Assembly: GCF_014642275.1 (NCBI RefSeq)
Contig: NZ_BMIM01000014.1
Location: forward strand, 1 to 60,638
Direction of reading: 5' to 3'
DNA: 60,638 bases
DNA from: Flavobacterium lutivivi
GTDB taxonomy: Bacteria > Bacteroidota > Bacteroidia > Flavobacteriales > Flavobacteriaceae
Under the pieces are notes generated by a model. It had not been told where the DNA came from. It worked only from the letters and a program-made list of their open reading frames with translations, and did no database searches. A program made the position numbers and the translations under genes. This document shows positions 51,002 through 60,200 of the stretch, one piece after another (within the stretch, counting starts at the first letter, position 1; the number at the start of each line of letters is the position of its first letter).

Positions 51002-52084
51002 ATGGAACAATTTGTTGTATCAGCTCGAAAGTATAGACCTCAAACGTTTAAAGACGTTGTGGGGCAACAAGCTATTACAAACACTTTGCTAAACGCTATA
51101 GAAACCAATCACCTGGCGCAAGCATTACTTTTTACTGGTCCAAGAGGTGTTGGTAAAACTACTTGTGCAAGAATTTTGGCTCGAAAAATCAACCAACCTG
51201 GATATGATGATCCTTTTGAAGATTTTGCCTTCAATGTTTTTGAACTTGATGCAGCTTCCAATAACTCTGTTGACGATATAAGAAACTTGATTGACCAAGT
51301 TAGAATTCCTCCACAAACAGGGCAATACAAAGTATATATTATTGACGAGGTTCACATGTTGTCTTCGGCGGCTTTCAATGCTTTCCTAAAAACATTAGAA
51401 GAACCTCCAAAGCATGCCATTTTTATTTTGGCAACAACCGAAAAACATAAAATCATTCCAACGATTTTGTCGCGTTGTCAAATTTTTGATTTTAAAAGAA
51501 TTACAATAAAAGATGCTAAAGAACATTTGGCGGAAGTAGCAAAAAATCAAAATATCACTTTTGAAGATGATGCATTGCACATTATCGCAGAAAAAGCTGA
51601 TGGTGCAATGCGTGATGCGCTTTCTATTTTTGATAGAGTAGTTTCATATTGCGGAAGTAATTTGACTAGACAAGCAGTAGCCGAAAACTTGAATGTTTTG
51701 GACTACGAAACCTATGTTAATGTTACTGATTTAATAATTGAAAATAAAATTCCCGAAATTCTATTGGCCTATAACGACATATTGGCAAAAGGATTTGACG
51801 GACATCATTTTATTGCTGGACTTGCCACACATTTTAGAAATTTAATGGTTTGCAAAAACCCTTCGACAGTTACATTACTAGAAACTGGAGAAGAAGCACA
51901 AAAAATGTATTTGGAACAGGCGCAAAAATGCTCTAATGATTTTTTGTTGAAAGGTATAGATATTGCCAATGATTGTGACTTAAAATATAAAGTAAGTCAA
52001 AATCAGCGATTACTAGTAGAACTTTGCTTGATGCAACTTTGCTCCATCACTTTTGATGGAGAAAAAAAAAAGTTGATTTCATAA
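51002..52084 (+). CDS. dnaX: DNA polymerase III clamp-loader subunit, gamma-like product of dnaX
   Basis: This 360-residue product covers the AAA+ ATPase of the clamp loader: GPRGVGKTTCARILARK (Walker A), VYIIDEVHMLSSAAFNAFLK (Walker B), TLEEPPKHAIFILATTEKHK and LSRCQIFDFKRI (sensor and SRC motif), and the helical domain III up to about residue 350. The frame ends shortly after a run of ten A (52062-52071) at EKKKLIS. The rest of the protein continues in the -1 frame. It is a gamma-type product if translation is not shifted and tau if it is. Confidence 0.92.
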   Translation: MEQFVVSARKYRPQTFKDVVGQQAITNTLLNAIETNHLAQALLFTGPRGVGKTTCARILARKINQPGYDDPFEDFAFNVFELDAASNNSVDDIRNLIDQVRIPPQTGQYKVYIIDEVHMLSSAAFNAFLKTLEEPPKHAIFILATTEKHKIIPTILSRCQIFDFKRITIKDAKEHLAEVAKNQNITFEDDALHIIAEKADGAMRDALSIFDRVVSYCGSNLTRQAVAENLNVLDYETYVNVTDLIIENKIPEILLAYNDILAKGFDGHHFIAGLATHFRNLMVCKNPSTVTLLETGEEAQKMYLEQAQKCSNDFLLKGIDIANDCDLKYKVSQNQRLLVELCLMQLCSITFDGEKKKLIS

Positions 52085-52722
52085 TTCCTCCTACATATTA
52101 TAGAAACTCAGGATACTCAATTGTTGAAAGCACAAAACCTAGTGTAGAAAAAGTTAACGTTGAGCCGCAAAAAACAGAACTTAAGGTTGCCGAAACTGAG
52201 GAAAAATTAACTCAAGAAAACATTACATCAAATGTTATTAATGAGCAATCAACTACTTCATCAACAAAAATATCTGCGTTATCGCTGGCTAGTATTCGTC
52301 ATAAAAAAGAACTTGCCGAAACTCAAAAAGCTATGGTTAAAGAAGAAGTTCATTTACCAAACGAACCTTTTACCGAAACCCAAATGCAAGAACAATGGCT
52401 AAAATATGCTCAACGTCTAGAGGACAAAGGCCAAAAAATCATGTCATCTCTTTTGACACTCAACGACCCAAAACTTGATGGAACAACTATTGTTCATGAG
52501 CTTCCAAACGAAAGTTCTAAAATAGATTTTGAAAGAGAACAACCCAGTTTACTTGGTTATTTGAGAGGAAAACTTCATAATCACGAAATTCAAATTAGAA
52601 TTGAAATCAATGAAAGTATTGAGATGAAAAAGGCGTTTACTTCGCAAGATAAATACAATCGTTTTGTAGAATTAAACCCTAATATTGAATTACTCCGCAA
52701 GCTTTTTGATTTGGATATTTAA
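52062..52722 (+). CDS. dnaX: C-terminal tau part of dnaX, reached by -1 frameshift at an A10 run
   Basis: Starting at the A-run the -1 frame reads KKKVDFIIPPTYYRNSGYSI and goes on without a stop to 52722. A Glu/Lys/Thr-rich linker is followed by a folded C-terminus (FTETQMQEQWLKYAQRLEDK, YNRFVELNPNIELLRKLF). That is the tau tail that should contact the polymerase core. Joined to the upstream frame it makes a protein of about 573 residues. Programmed slippage is known for dnaX in other bacteria; a homopolymer sequencing error is the alternative. Confidence 0.7.
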
Positions 52723-53609
52723 ATCAATCCTTGATACATTGCTTTTACAATTCCGTCAGAAAGTCCAATTTTTGGAACAAATATTTTAGTTGCTCCACTC
52801 CATTTCATCGCATTCAAATAAATTCTCAATGCTGGAATAATTACATCGGCGCGGTCAGTATTGAGTGCTAACTCTGCAATACGTTGCTCATAGGTCAATG
52901 AATTGAGGTATTGATATTGTGAATTTAAGTATAGATAGGTCAACGGTTTATCGAGCATTTTTCCAGAGAGTTTAAATATTTTATTGATATTTCCTCCAGA
53001 ACCTATTAATGTTACATTATCAAACTCGGCTGTGTGTGTTTTTATCCATTTTTCAATCTCAAGCCACACCACATCGTTTACCATATTGTTTAACAAACGA
53101 ACTGTTCCATTCTTGAAAGATTTGGAAGCTATCATCTTCCCATCCGAAAATAATGAAAACTCTGTGCTTCCACCACCAACATCAACATACAGGTAGGTTT
53201 GATCTGTTTTTAGGAAACTATGTAAATCAGATGATGCAATAATTGCTGCTTCATTTTTTCCATCAATTATATCAATATCTATTTCTGATTTGTCTCTGAT
53301 AATTTCTGCAACTTCTTTCCCGTTGTATGCTTCACGCATTGCTGATGTTGCACATGCTTTGTATTTCTCTACTTTGTAAACTTTCATCAATAGTTTGAAA
53401 GCCTTCATTGCGTCAACCATTCTATCAATATTTTCATCTGATATTTCACCAACAGTAAATGCATCTTGACCAAGACGAATTGGCACACGAATTAAAGCAC
53501 TTTTGTTGAACTGTGTTTCTCTTCCTTCTTGTTCAACTATATTAGAAATGAGCAATCGCATGGCATTGGAACCAATATCTATTGCAGCATATTTTTTTAT
53601 TGTAATCAT
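52719..53609 (-). CDS. ppx: Exopolyphosphatase of the Ppx/GppA family
   Basis: This 296-residue protein has the ASKHA phosphatase pattern: AIDIGSNAMRLLISNI (phosphate 1) and YVDVGGGSTEFSLFSDGK (phosphate 2), with LIGSGGNINKIFKL. It removes phosphate from polyphosphate ends or from pppGpp. It lacks the C-terminal domains of E. coli Ppx, as usual in short family members. Its ATG overlaps the ppk1 stop by one base (TAATG), and its end overlaps the tau tail by four bases in convergent orientation. Confidence 0.93.
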   Translation of the reverse strand: MITIKKYAAIDIGSNAMRLLISNIVEQEGRETQFNKSALIRVPIRLGQDAFTVGEISDENIDRMVDAMKAFKLLMKVYKVEKYKACATSAMREAYNGKEVAEIIRDKSEIDIDIIDGKNEAAIIASSDLHSFLKTDQTYLYVDVGGGSTEFSLFSDGKMIASKSFKNGTVRLLNNMVNDVVWLEIEKWIKTHTAEFDNVTLIGSGGNINKIFKLSGKMLDKPLTYLYLNSQYQYLNSLTYEQRIAELALNTDRADVIIPALRIYLNAMKWSGATKIFVPKIGLSDGIVKAMYQGLI

Positions 53610-55726
53610 TAATTCTGTTTATTGATAGATTTGCTTCGTTCAACGAAATAATTGTAAGTTTCTTGTTGAGCTCTAAAAATAGGTTCGCTTTCTTTTCTTA
53701 CTCTATATTTATTGTCTAATTTTTCTGAATGTAGTCTTGCTTTTACATTTCCTTTCCAGCCTACATTGAAGGTTTCAATGATCTGTCTTTTACAATCTTC
53801 ATCATAAATAGGACAAGTAACCTCTACCCTTTCGTCTAAGTTTCTTGTCATAAAATCAGCTGAAGATATGAACACTTCAGGTTCATTATTATTACAAAAA
53901 ATATATGCTCTTGAATGCTCTAAAAAATTATCTACAATACTAATTGCTTCTATGTTTTCACTCATTCCTTTTACTCCAGGTATTAATGAACAAATCCCTC
54001 TCACTTGAAGTCTTATTTTTACTCCTGCGTTACTCGCATCATATAGTTTGTTTATCATGGGATAATCTGAAAGACTATTCATTTTTAAATCCATTGATGC
54101 AGGTAATCCATTCTTGGCATTATCTATTTCTCTATCAATTAACTTATACAATTTTGTTCTAGTTGAGTGAGGCGATACTAGAAGATGTTTGTATCTATAC
54201 ATTTTATAATTAACATCAAAGAAATCAAAAATTTTATTTACATCTTTTAATATTTGCTGATGACAAGTAAAAAGTGTAATATCTGTATAGACTTTTGCGG
54301 TAGATTCATTAAAATTCCCTGTTGATATAAAACCGTAGCGTTTTATTTTACCATCTTCGATTCGCTCGGCAACGCAAATTTTGCTGTGAACTTTCAATCC
54401 TTTTATACCAAATATGAGTTCGATGCCTTCTTGTTGCATCATTTCGGCATAGGAAATATTACTGGCTTCGTCAAAACGTGCTTGGAGTTCAATTTGAACG
54501 ATAACTCGTTTTCCGTTTTTGGCAGCATTAATCAATGAACTTACTATTTGAGAATTTTTTGCCAAACGATAGAGTGTAATTTTTATGGTAGTTACCTTTG
54601 GGTCGAGAGCAATTTCTCTAAGAAATTTTATCAAATAGGAATAAGATTGGTATGGTGTATTGAGCAAAAAGTCTTTTTTGGCAACTTTGTTTAAAATACT
54701 TCCATCCAGTGACAAACCTTCAACCGCTAATGGTTCTTTTGGTTTATACAACAAGTCAAATCTACCCAAATTTGGAAAAGCCATATAATCACGTCGGTTG
54801 TGATATCTTCCTCCTGGAATTAAACTATCAGAGGCATCTATATTCATTTTTTTTAGGAAGAAATCGAGTGTGTCTTTTTCTATTGACTTATCATATACAA
54901 ATCGAACTGGTTCGCCTATTCTTCTCTCTTTTACAGATGTAGCAATTTTTTCGAGCATACTTTTGCTCATATCACTATCTATATCCAACTGAGCATCACG
55001 TGTTATTTTTATCATGTGAGCCGATATGCTTTCATAATCAAAAATATTGAAAATGCTATTCAAGTTGTATCTAATAACATCATCAAGCAGCATGATGTAC
55101 TGTTTATTATTTATAGATGGAAGCACCGTAACTCTGTTAAACGACTTAGGAATTTCGATTAGTGCATACCTAATTTCTTTCTTTTTGTTCTTGAAAATTG
55201 AAGCAGATAAAGTCACTTCTTTTTTCATTACTAGCCTAACAGCTAGATAACCAACGGTATCTTTCAATATTGGAAACTCTGCCAAATCATTCAATATAAT
55301 TGTCACCAATTCTGGACTTACCTTTTGAATAAAAAAATCTTTTACATATTCTTCATGCTCAGGTAATAATTGATTTTCATCAACAATAATGATGTTTTCT
55401 TTTTTGAGTTCTTTTTCTATAATACTGAGTATTCTTAAACTTTCAGATTGTTGCTTAATGACAATTTCGGTTATGTCTTTTACCAATTGTTGTGCTGTAA
55501 TTCCGCCAAGAAGTTTTTCCCCACTCTTACCCGAAAGGTATAATCGTCTAATAGCTGCATATCTTACTCTAAAAAACTCATCTAAATTATTAGAAAATAT
55601 TCCAAGAAACCTTAATCTTTCTAACAAAGGAACAGTACTATCTGCTGCTTCTTGAAGTACTCGTGCATTAAAAGCTAACCAACTTTTTTCCCTATCAATA
55701 TATTTGTAATTACTCGTATCGCTCAT
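53609..55726 (-). CDS. ppk1: Polyphosphate kinase 1
   Basis: This 705-residue enzyme makes polyphosphate from ATP. SWLAFNARVLQEAADSTVPL opens the N domain, and the catalytic part shows VQIELQARFDEASN, the phospho-His region GLKVHSKICVAERI, and FISTGNFNESTAKVYTDITL, then DERVEVTCPIYDEDC. All the domains of PPK1 are present in order. It is the middle gene of sixA-ppk1-ppx, with four bases between it and sixA. Confidence 0.95.
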   Translation of the reverse strand: MSDTSNYKYIDREKSWLAFNARVLQEAADSTVPLLERLRFLGIFSNNLDEFFRVRYAAIRRLYLSGKSGEKLLGGITAQQLVKDITEIVIKQQSESLRILSIIEKELKKENIIIVDENQLLPEHEEYVKDFFIQKVSPELVTIILNDLAEFPILKDTVGYLAVRLVMKKEVTLSASIFKNKKKEIRYALIEIPKSFNRVTVLPSINNKQYIMLLDDVIRYNLNSIFNIFDYESISAHMIKITRDAQLDIDSDMSKSMLEKIATSVKERRIGEPVRFVYDKSIEKDTLDFFLKKMNIDASDSLIPGGRYHNRRDYMAFPNLGRFDLLYKPKEPLAVEGLSLDGSILNKVAKKDFLLNTPYQSYSYLIKFLREIALDPKVTTIKITLYRLAKNSQIVSSLINAAKNGKRVIVQIELQARFDEASNISYAEMMQQEGIELIFGIKGLKVHSKICVAERIEDGKIKRYGFISTGNFNESTAKVYTDITLFTCHQQILKDVNKIFDFFDVNYKMYRYKHLLVSPHSTRTKLYKLIDREIDNAKNGLPASMDLKMNSLSDYPMINKLYDASNAGVKIRLQVRGICSLIPGVKGMSENIEAISIVDNFLEHSRAYIFCNNNEPEVFISSADFMTRNLDERVEVTCPIYDEDCKRQIIETFNVGWKGNVKARLHSEKLDNKYRVRKESEPIFRAQQETYNYFVERSKSINKQN

Positions 55727-55730
55727 TTTA

Positions 55731-56216
55731 TTATCTTAAATCTCTCGGAAAAATTGTTTTATTCGTTACTCCTTTTTTTAAAAATTTCCATGAATTACTA
55801 TCAAATGAAATGGATATAAAACCAGAAGTTGGAACATTATCAATATAAACCGTCCCAAATGTATTGACAAAATTCGTAATTGCCTCGTTATGTCCAAAAA
55901 GAATTAGATTATCAATTTCATCTGGACAAGACTGAATTACTTTTTGTAAATCTTTTTCATCAAAAGTGTATAAATCGTCTCTAAATAGTATGTTTTCAAC
56001 AGGATAAGAAAAATTTTGAGCAAAAATCAAAGCTGTTTCACAAGCTCTTTTTGCTTTGCTACTCCATATTATATATGCTTTAGGCAAAAAATCTTTAGCC
56101 ATCGAAGATACTAAATGCGAATCTTTTATACCTGATTGCGTCAAAGGTCTATCAAAATCATTAAGTGGCGCTTGCCAACTTGATTTTGCATGTCTAACTA
56201 AAAAAAGATTTTTCAT
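55731..56216 (-). CDS. sixA: SixA-type phosphohistidine phosphatase
   Basis: This 161-residue protein is a short histidine phosphatase of the SixA type: LVRHAKSSWQAPLNDFDRPL (His9 is the nucleophile), then SKAKRACETALIFA and LILFGHNEAITNFV with the second His. It removes phosphate from phosphohistidine in signalling proteins. It is the first gene of the polyphosphate operon, and no start-proximal alternative exists. Link to polyphosphate metabolism is from context. Confidence 0.92.
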   Translation of the reverse strand: MKNLFLVRHAKSSWQAPLNDFDRPLTQSGIKDSHLVSSMAKDFLPKAYIIWSSKAKRACETALIFAQNFSYPVENILFRDDLYTFDEKDLQKVIQSCPDEIDNLILFGHNEAITNFVNTFGTVYIDNVPTSGFISISFDSNSWKFLKKGVTNKTIFPRDLR

Positions 56217-56694
56217 ACCTAAATTATTTCAAAAATTGTTTGACAATAAATTTAATAAAAAAAAATAACTATTAAAATTCAAAACGATTTTTACAAATTT
56301 TTAGACATTTAAAAGCGGTTTATTAAAAATGTTATAAACAATTGATTGTTAATATTTTTTTGTAGTATTTTATCCTATATAAAATACATTTTATGCTTTT
56401 TATCTATAAAATTATGCATTTTATCGATATTTTTTTTGGTGGAACGAAAAAATAAAACTACTTTCGAATATAATTTTAGTATGAAATGGTCAAAAATTTC
56501 AAAAAAAATGCAGCAAAACAAACAATTAATAATCGACAAAATGAAAAAAACCTTCCAAAAAAGTCACTTAATCGAGTTTTCAGGTAATTTATAGACAAAA
56601 TTAAATTATTGAAACAGTGTGTCTATAAATTAGCCACACGGTTCGGACTGTATAGGCAGTTCAACCCTTTTGATTAAAAACTAAATTTAACAAA
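56217..56694. other. 478-base non-coding region between sixA and the secreted proteins
   Basis: The region is very AT-rich. An 82-codon frame at 56346-56594 is of low complexity and not convincing, although its last part from the Met at 56481 (MKWSKISKKMQQNK) could be a small peptide. GGTTCGGACTG and CAGTTCAACC (56640-56665) form an imperfect hairpin shortly before the next ATG and may sit in its 5' leader. TACTTTCG at about 56460 resembles a -7 box. Confidence 0.35.
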
Positions 56695-57273
56695 ATGAGC
56701 CCAAAAAAAATCACTAACCTATTAGACAATGCCTTATTGTTTAAAATTGAAAAAAAGCTTATGGTAAAAGCCCTATTTTTTCTACTAGCCATTCTAGGTG
56801 TAGTAAGCACTGCTGAAGCACAGAATGCAAGACAAGGTGTTTCCATTACTAGTATTGATCAGTTTGTGTCGAGCTTACAAAGTTCAACACAAAGGAGTAG
56901 TACTGGTGGAGAAGCAGCCAAAGTATTAAGCTTGGCAAACGACGCAAATTCATCTGTTTATTTGATGAATAGTACTATGAACACATACGGAAGTCGTCCT
57001 GAATGTTTATTCACTGATGTGAATTCATTTGGTATGATTACAAACGGAAGTGTGCCAATGTCAAATGTGAAGATGGTTATTATTAAAGTTAACCGACAAT
57101 CAGATTTGAATGCACAATTAGAATTATCAATCCTTGATAATTTTCCTTCGGTTAAATATGTGTATATTCTTTCTAGTGTTAATTGCACAGAAACTGCTAT
57201 CAAACAAGTTGTTAAAAACTCTAGTTCTGAATCAACTTTTAGCGTTTTCTATAAAATAGCGCCTGGAGCTTAA
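56695..57273 (+). CDS. Secreted protein of unknown function
   Basis: This 192-residue protein has a signal peptide after a short basic stretch (KIEKKLMVKALFFLLAILGV and STAEAQ as the likely cleavage site). A shorter start, MVKALFFLLAILG at residue 23, is possible. The mature part is Ser/Asn-rich and has a pair of Cys (RPECLFT, SSVNCTE), with ILDNFPSVKYVYILSSVNCT. It lies 12 bases before the long repeat protein, and both point the same way, so they may be a pair. No family is recognised. Confidence 0.75.
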   Translation: MSPKKITNLLDNALLFKIEKKLMVKALFFLLAILGVVSTAEAQNARQGVSITSIDQFVSSLQSSTQRSSTGGEAAKVLSLANDANSSVYLMNSTMNTYGSRPECLFTDVNSFGMITNGSVPMSNVKMVIIKVNRQSDLNAQLELSILDNFPSVKYVYILSSVNCTETAIKQVVKNSSSESTFSVFYKIAPGA

Positions 57274-57285
57274 TCTTTTAAAATT

Positions 57286-60200
57286 ATGATTATGAAAAAT
57301 CTATACTTCAAAAATAATTTTAGACTTTGTTTTCTTTTGGCTGCATTCATGATTATGAGTGCTACAGGTGCTTATAGTCAAGTTGTAAAATCATTTACGC
57401 AAAGAACTTCAAGCTATACACCTACAAAGAAAATCTACAATGTAAAAGGAGATTTTACAATGTTAGGAAACACTAACCTAACCTTGCAAAATTATTCCAA
57501 CACTACTTTGAACAATAATAATACAATGGTATATGTTGATGTTGATGGAAATTCAATACTGGCTCCTGATGGAAAGCCAACCTTCAACTCTTCATCTGCG
57601 GATTTAGTATTATCAACAGAAAATGGAGCAAATCCAAATTGTTCAAATATTGTATATGCTGGTTTATATTGGACAGGTAGAGCAGACAGAACAGGTACTG
57701 CTAGTAATACTTTTAATGTTACAAAAACTTTCCTTAATGGAACAACTACTGTTAATGAAAACTCAAATGTTTCAAACGGTAATACGATTAACAATTCAAG
57801 CTATTCATTGAATGTTTCAAGAGGCGGAAACAGTGGAAATAGATATCCTGTATATACTTTTACGAATGGTACATCATCGTATGCTTTTACATTTAATAAC
57901 TCAAATGTAGTTTCATTATCAATAAATGGAGGTTCATCAGTAAACATTCCTGTTACTATTTCTACGTCTGGTTCTACAGTAACAGCAACATTGGTAACAC
58001 AATATGCTATTACTGATGGTACAGCTGTATTAACTATAAAAAGTTTAGTAAGAAATACTGGAACAAACTTATCAACAACTGATACTCAAACATATTCAAA
58101 TGCAAATGTTAATTATGCAGGTACAGTAGCAAATAATGTTTCTTATACTAAAGAATTTGATAAAAGAAAAGTTCTTATAAAAGGACCAAACTCTTCTAGC
58201 TATACTCAATTAATAGCTTCTACAAACGATATTTATTATCCAACTACTTCTGAAGATTGGATTTATTCTGGTTATGTTGAAATTACAGATTATGTAAAAC
58301 AAAACGGAATTGGTTCATATACTGTTGCCGATATTGCGCTTCGCGATGGTAACGGAGGTGGAACCGGATATTCTGGTGGTTGGGGTATGATAGTAGTGTA
58401 TGAAAACTCAAAAATGAAATACAGAGATGTAACTGTTTTTGATGGTCATGCTTATGTTGTTGCTTCAAACACTAGTGGTTTCGATTTACCAGTTTCCGGA
58501 TTCAATACAGTTCAATCTGGAACAGTAGGTGTAAAACTAGGTTTAATGGCAAGTGAAGGAGATGTTGGTCTTACTGGTGATTATTTTAGCATCAGAAAGA
58601 ATTCTGACAACTCATATTTATCGTTAAATCATACTTCAAACTCGACAACAAACTTCTTCAATTCTACTATTAACACTGGTGGAAATACAAGAAACCCGAG
58701 TTTACAAAATAATACTGGTATCGATATTTCGATGTTCAGCGTTCCAAATGCTGACAATAGTGTGATTGGAAACAATCAAACCTCTACAAACTTCAGATAC
58801 GGAACGGGTGGTGATACATATGCCATTTTTGCAATTGGTATGTCTGTTGACGCTTACATTCCAGAAGTTGAAGGATTATTAACAGCTGCTACAATCAACA
58901 ACGTTCCTGTAGTATCTGAACCTTTTATTTCATTACCTGGTCAAGAAATAGGATTTACAGTAGATGTTAAAAACCTTGGAACAGAAGCAATTAATAATTA
59001 CAAATTAATTGTTCCAATACCTTACAATGCTACTTATGTTCCTGGAAGTGCGGCTGGAAGTATATTTTTCTCTCCAGCGCCAAGTCCAAATTCAATTACT
59101 TTTGATCCACTATTAGGTGGAACAGGTTCTATAGTTTGGAATATGGGAACTCTTCCTCTACCAGCAAATCCAAATACCGTTTTAGCTCGATTGACTTTTA
59201 AATTAAAAGCTACTACAGATTGTTCAATTTTAATGAACTCTACTTGTGGAAGTCCAATTTATGTTAATGGTTCATCAAGTGGTGTAGGTGCTATAACTGG
59301 AATAACTTTTGGTGGAACAAAATTCATTAAAGGATATACACAAAACGGAACTTGTCAAGGTGAACCAATTGCAGAAACACTACAAATTGGTATCAATGGT
59401 GCAAACTATGTTGCACAGAATTGTCAGAATACACCTTTAATTAGAAACTTTAGCTATTGTAGTTCAAATACTACTGTTGGGACAACCGAAATAGCATCAT
59501 ATTTCCCTCCAGGATCTATGTTCTACAATGAGTTCCCAGTAACATCATCTACAATTCAATATAGTGACAGTAATCCATTACCATTAGTTCCTGGATCTAC
59601 TGTAACGTATTATGCAATTCCTCCAATGTCAACTGGTTGTGTTTTCCCTTTCACAATTTCAAAATGCCCAGTAATTATTGCTAATGATGACACTGGAATT
59701 TCAGTTAATGGATTAACTGGTGGTACGTCTTTTACAAATGTTTTAGTTAATGATACACTAAATGGTATTCCTGTTTTACTTTCTCAAGTAAATATTTCTC
59801 AAGTAAGCTCAACTAATCCTGGTGTTTCACTTTCTGGAACAAATGTTGTTGTTGCTCCTGGAACACCTGCTGGTAACTATGTTTTGGTTTATCAAATTTG
59901 TGATAAAACCAATGCATCAAATTGTGATACTGCTACAGTAACTGTTGAAGTTAAAGCTCCACAAATTATCGCAAATGATGATACTGGTTCAACTGTTGAT
60001 CCAGTAAATGGTGGTGTTTCTTTTACAAATGTTTTAGTAAATGATACTTTAAATGGAGTGCCAGTAACGGCTTCTCAAGTAAATATTTCTCAAATAAATT
60101 CAACTAATCCAGGTGTTTCGCTCTCTGGTACAAATGTTGTTGTTGCTCCTGGAACTCCAGTTGGAAGCTACACACTTACTTACCAAATTTGTGAAATAAT

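Noticed and set aside
56346-56594. 82-codon plus-strand frame
   Set aside because: Low-complexity composition, no start signal and no recognisable feature; kept only as a remark on the gap.
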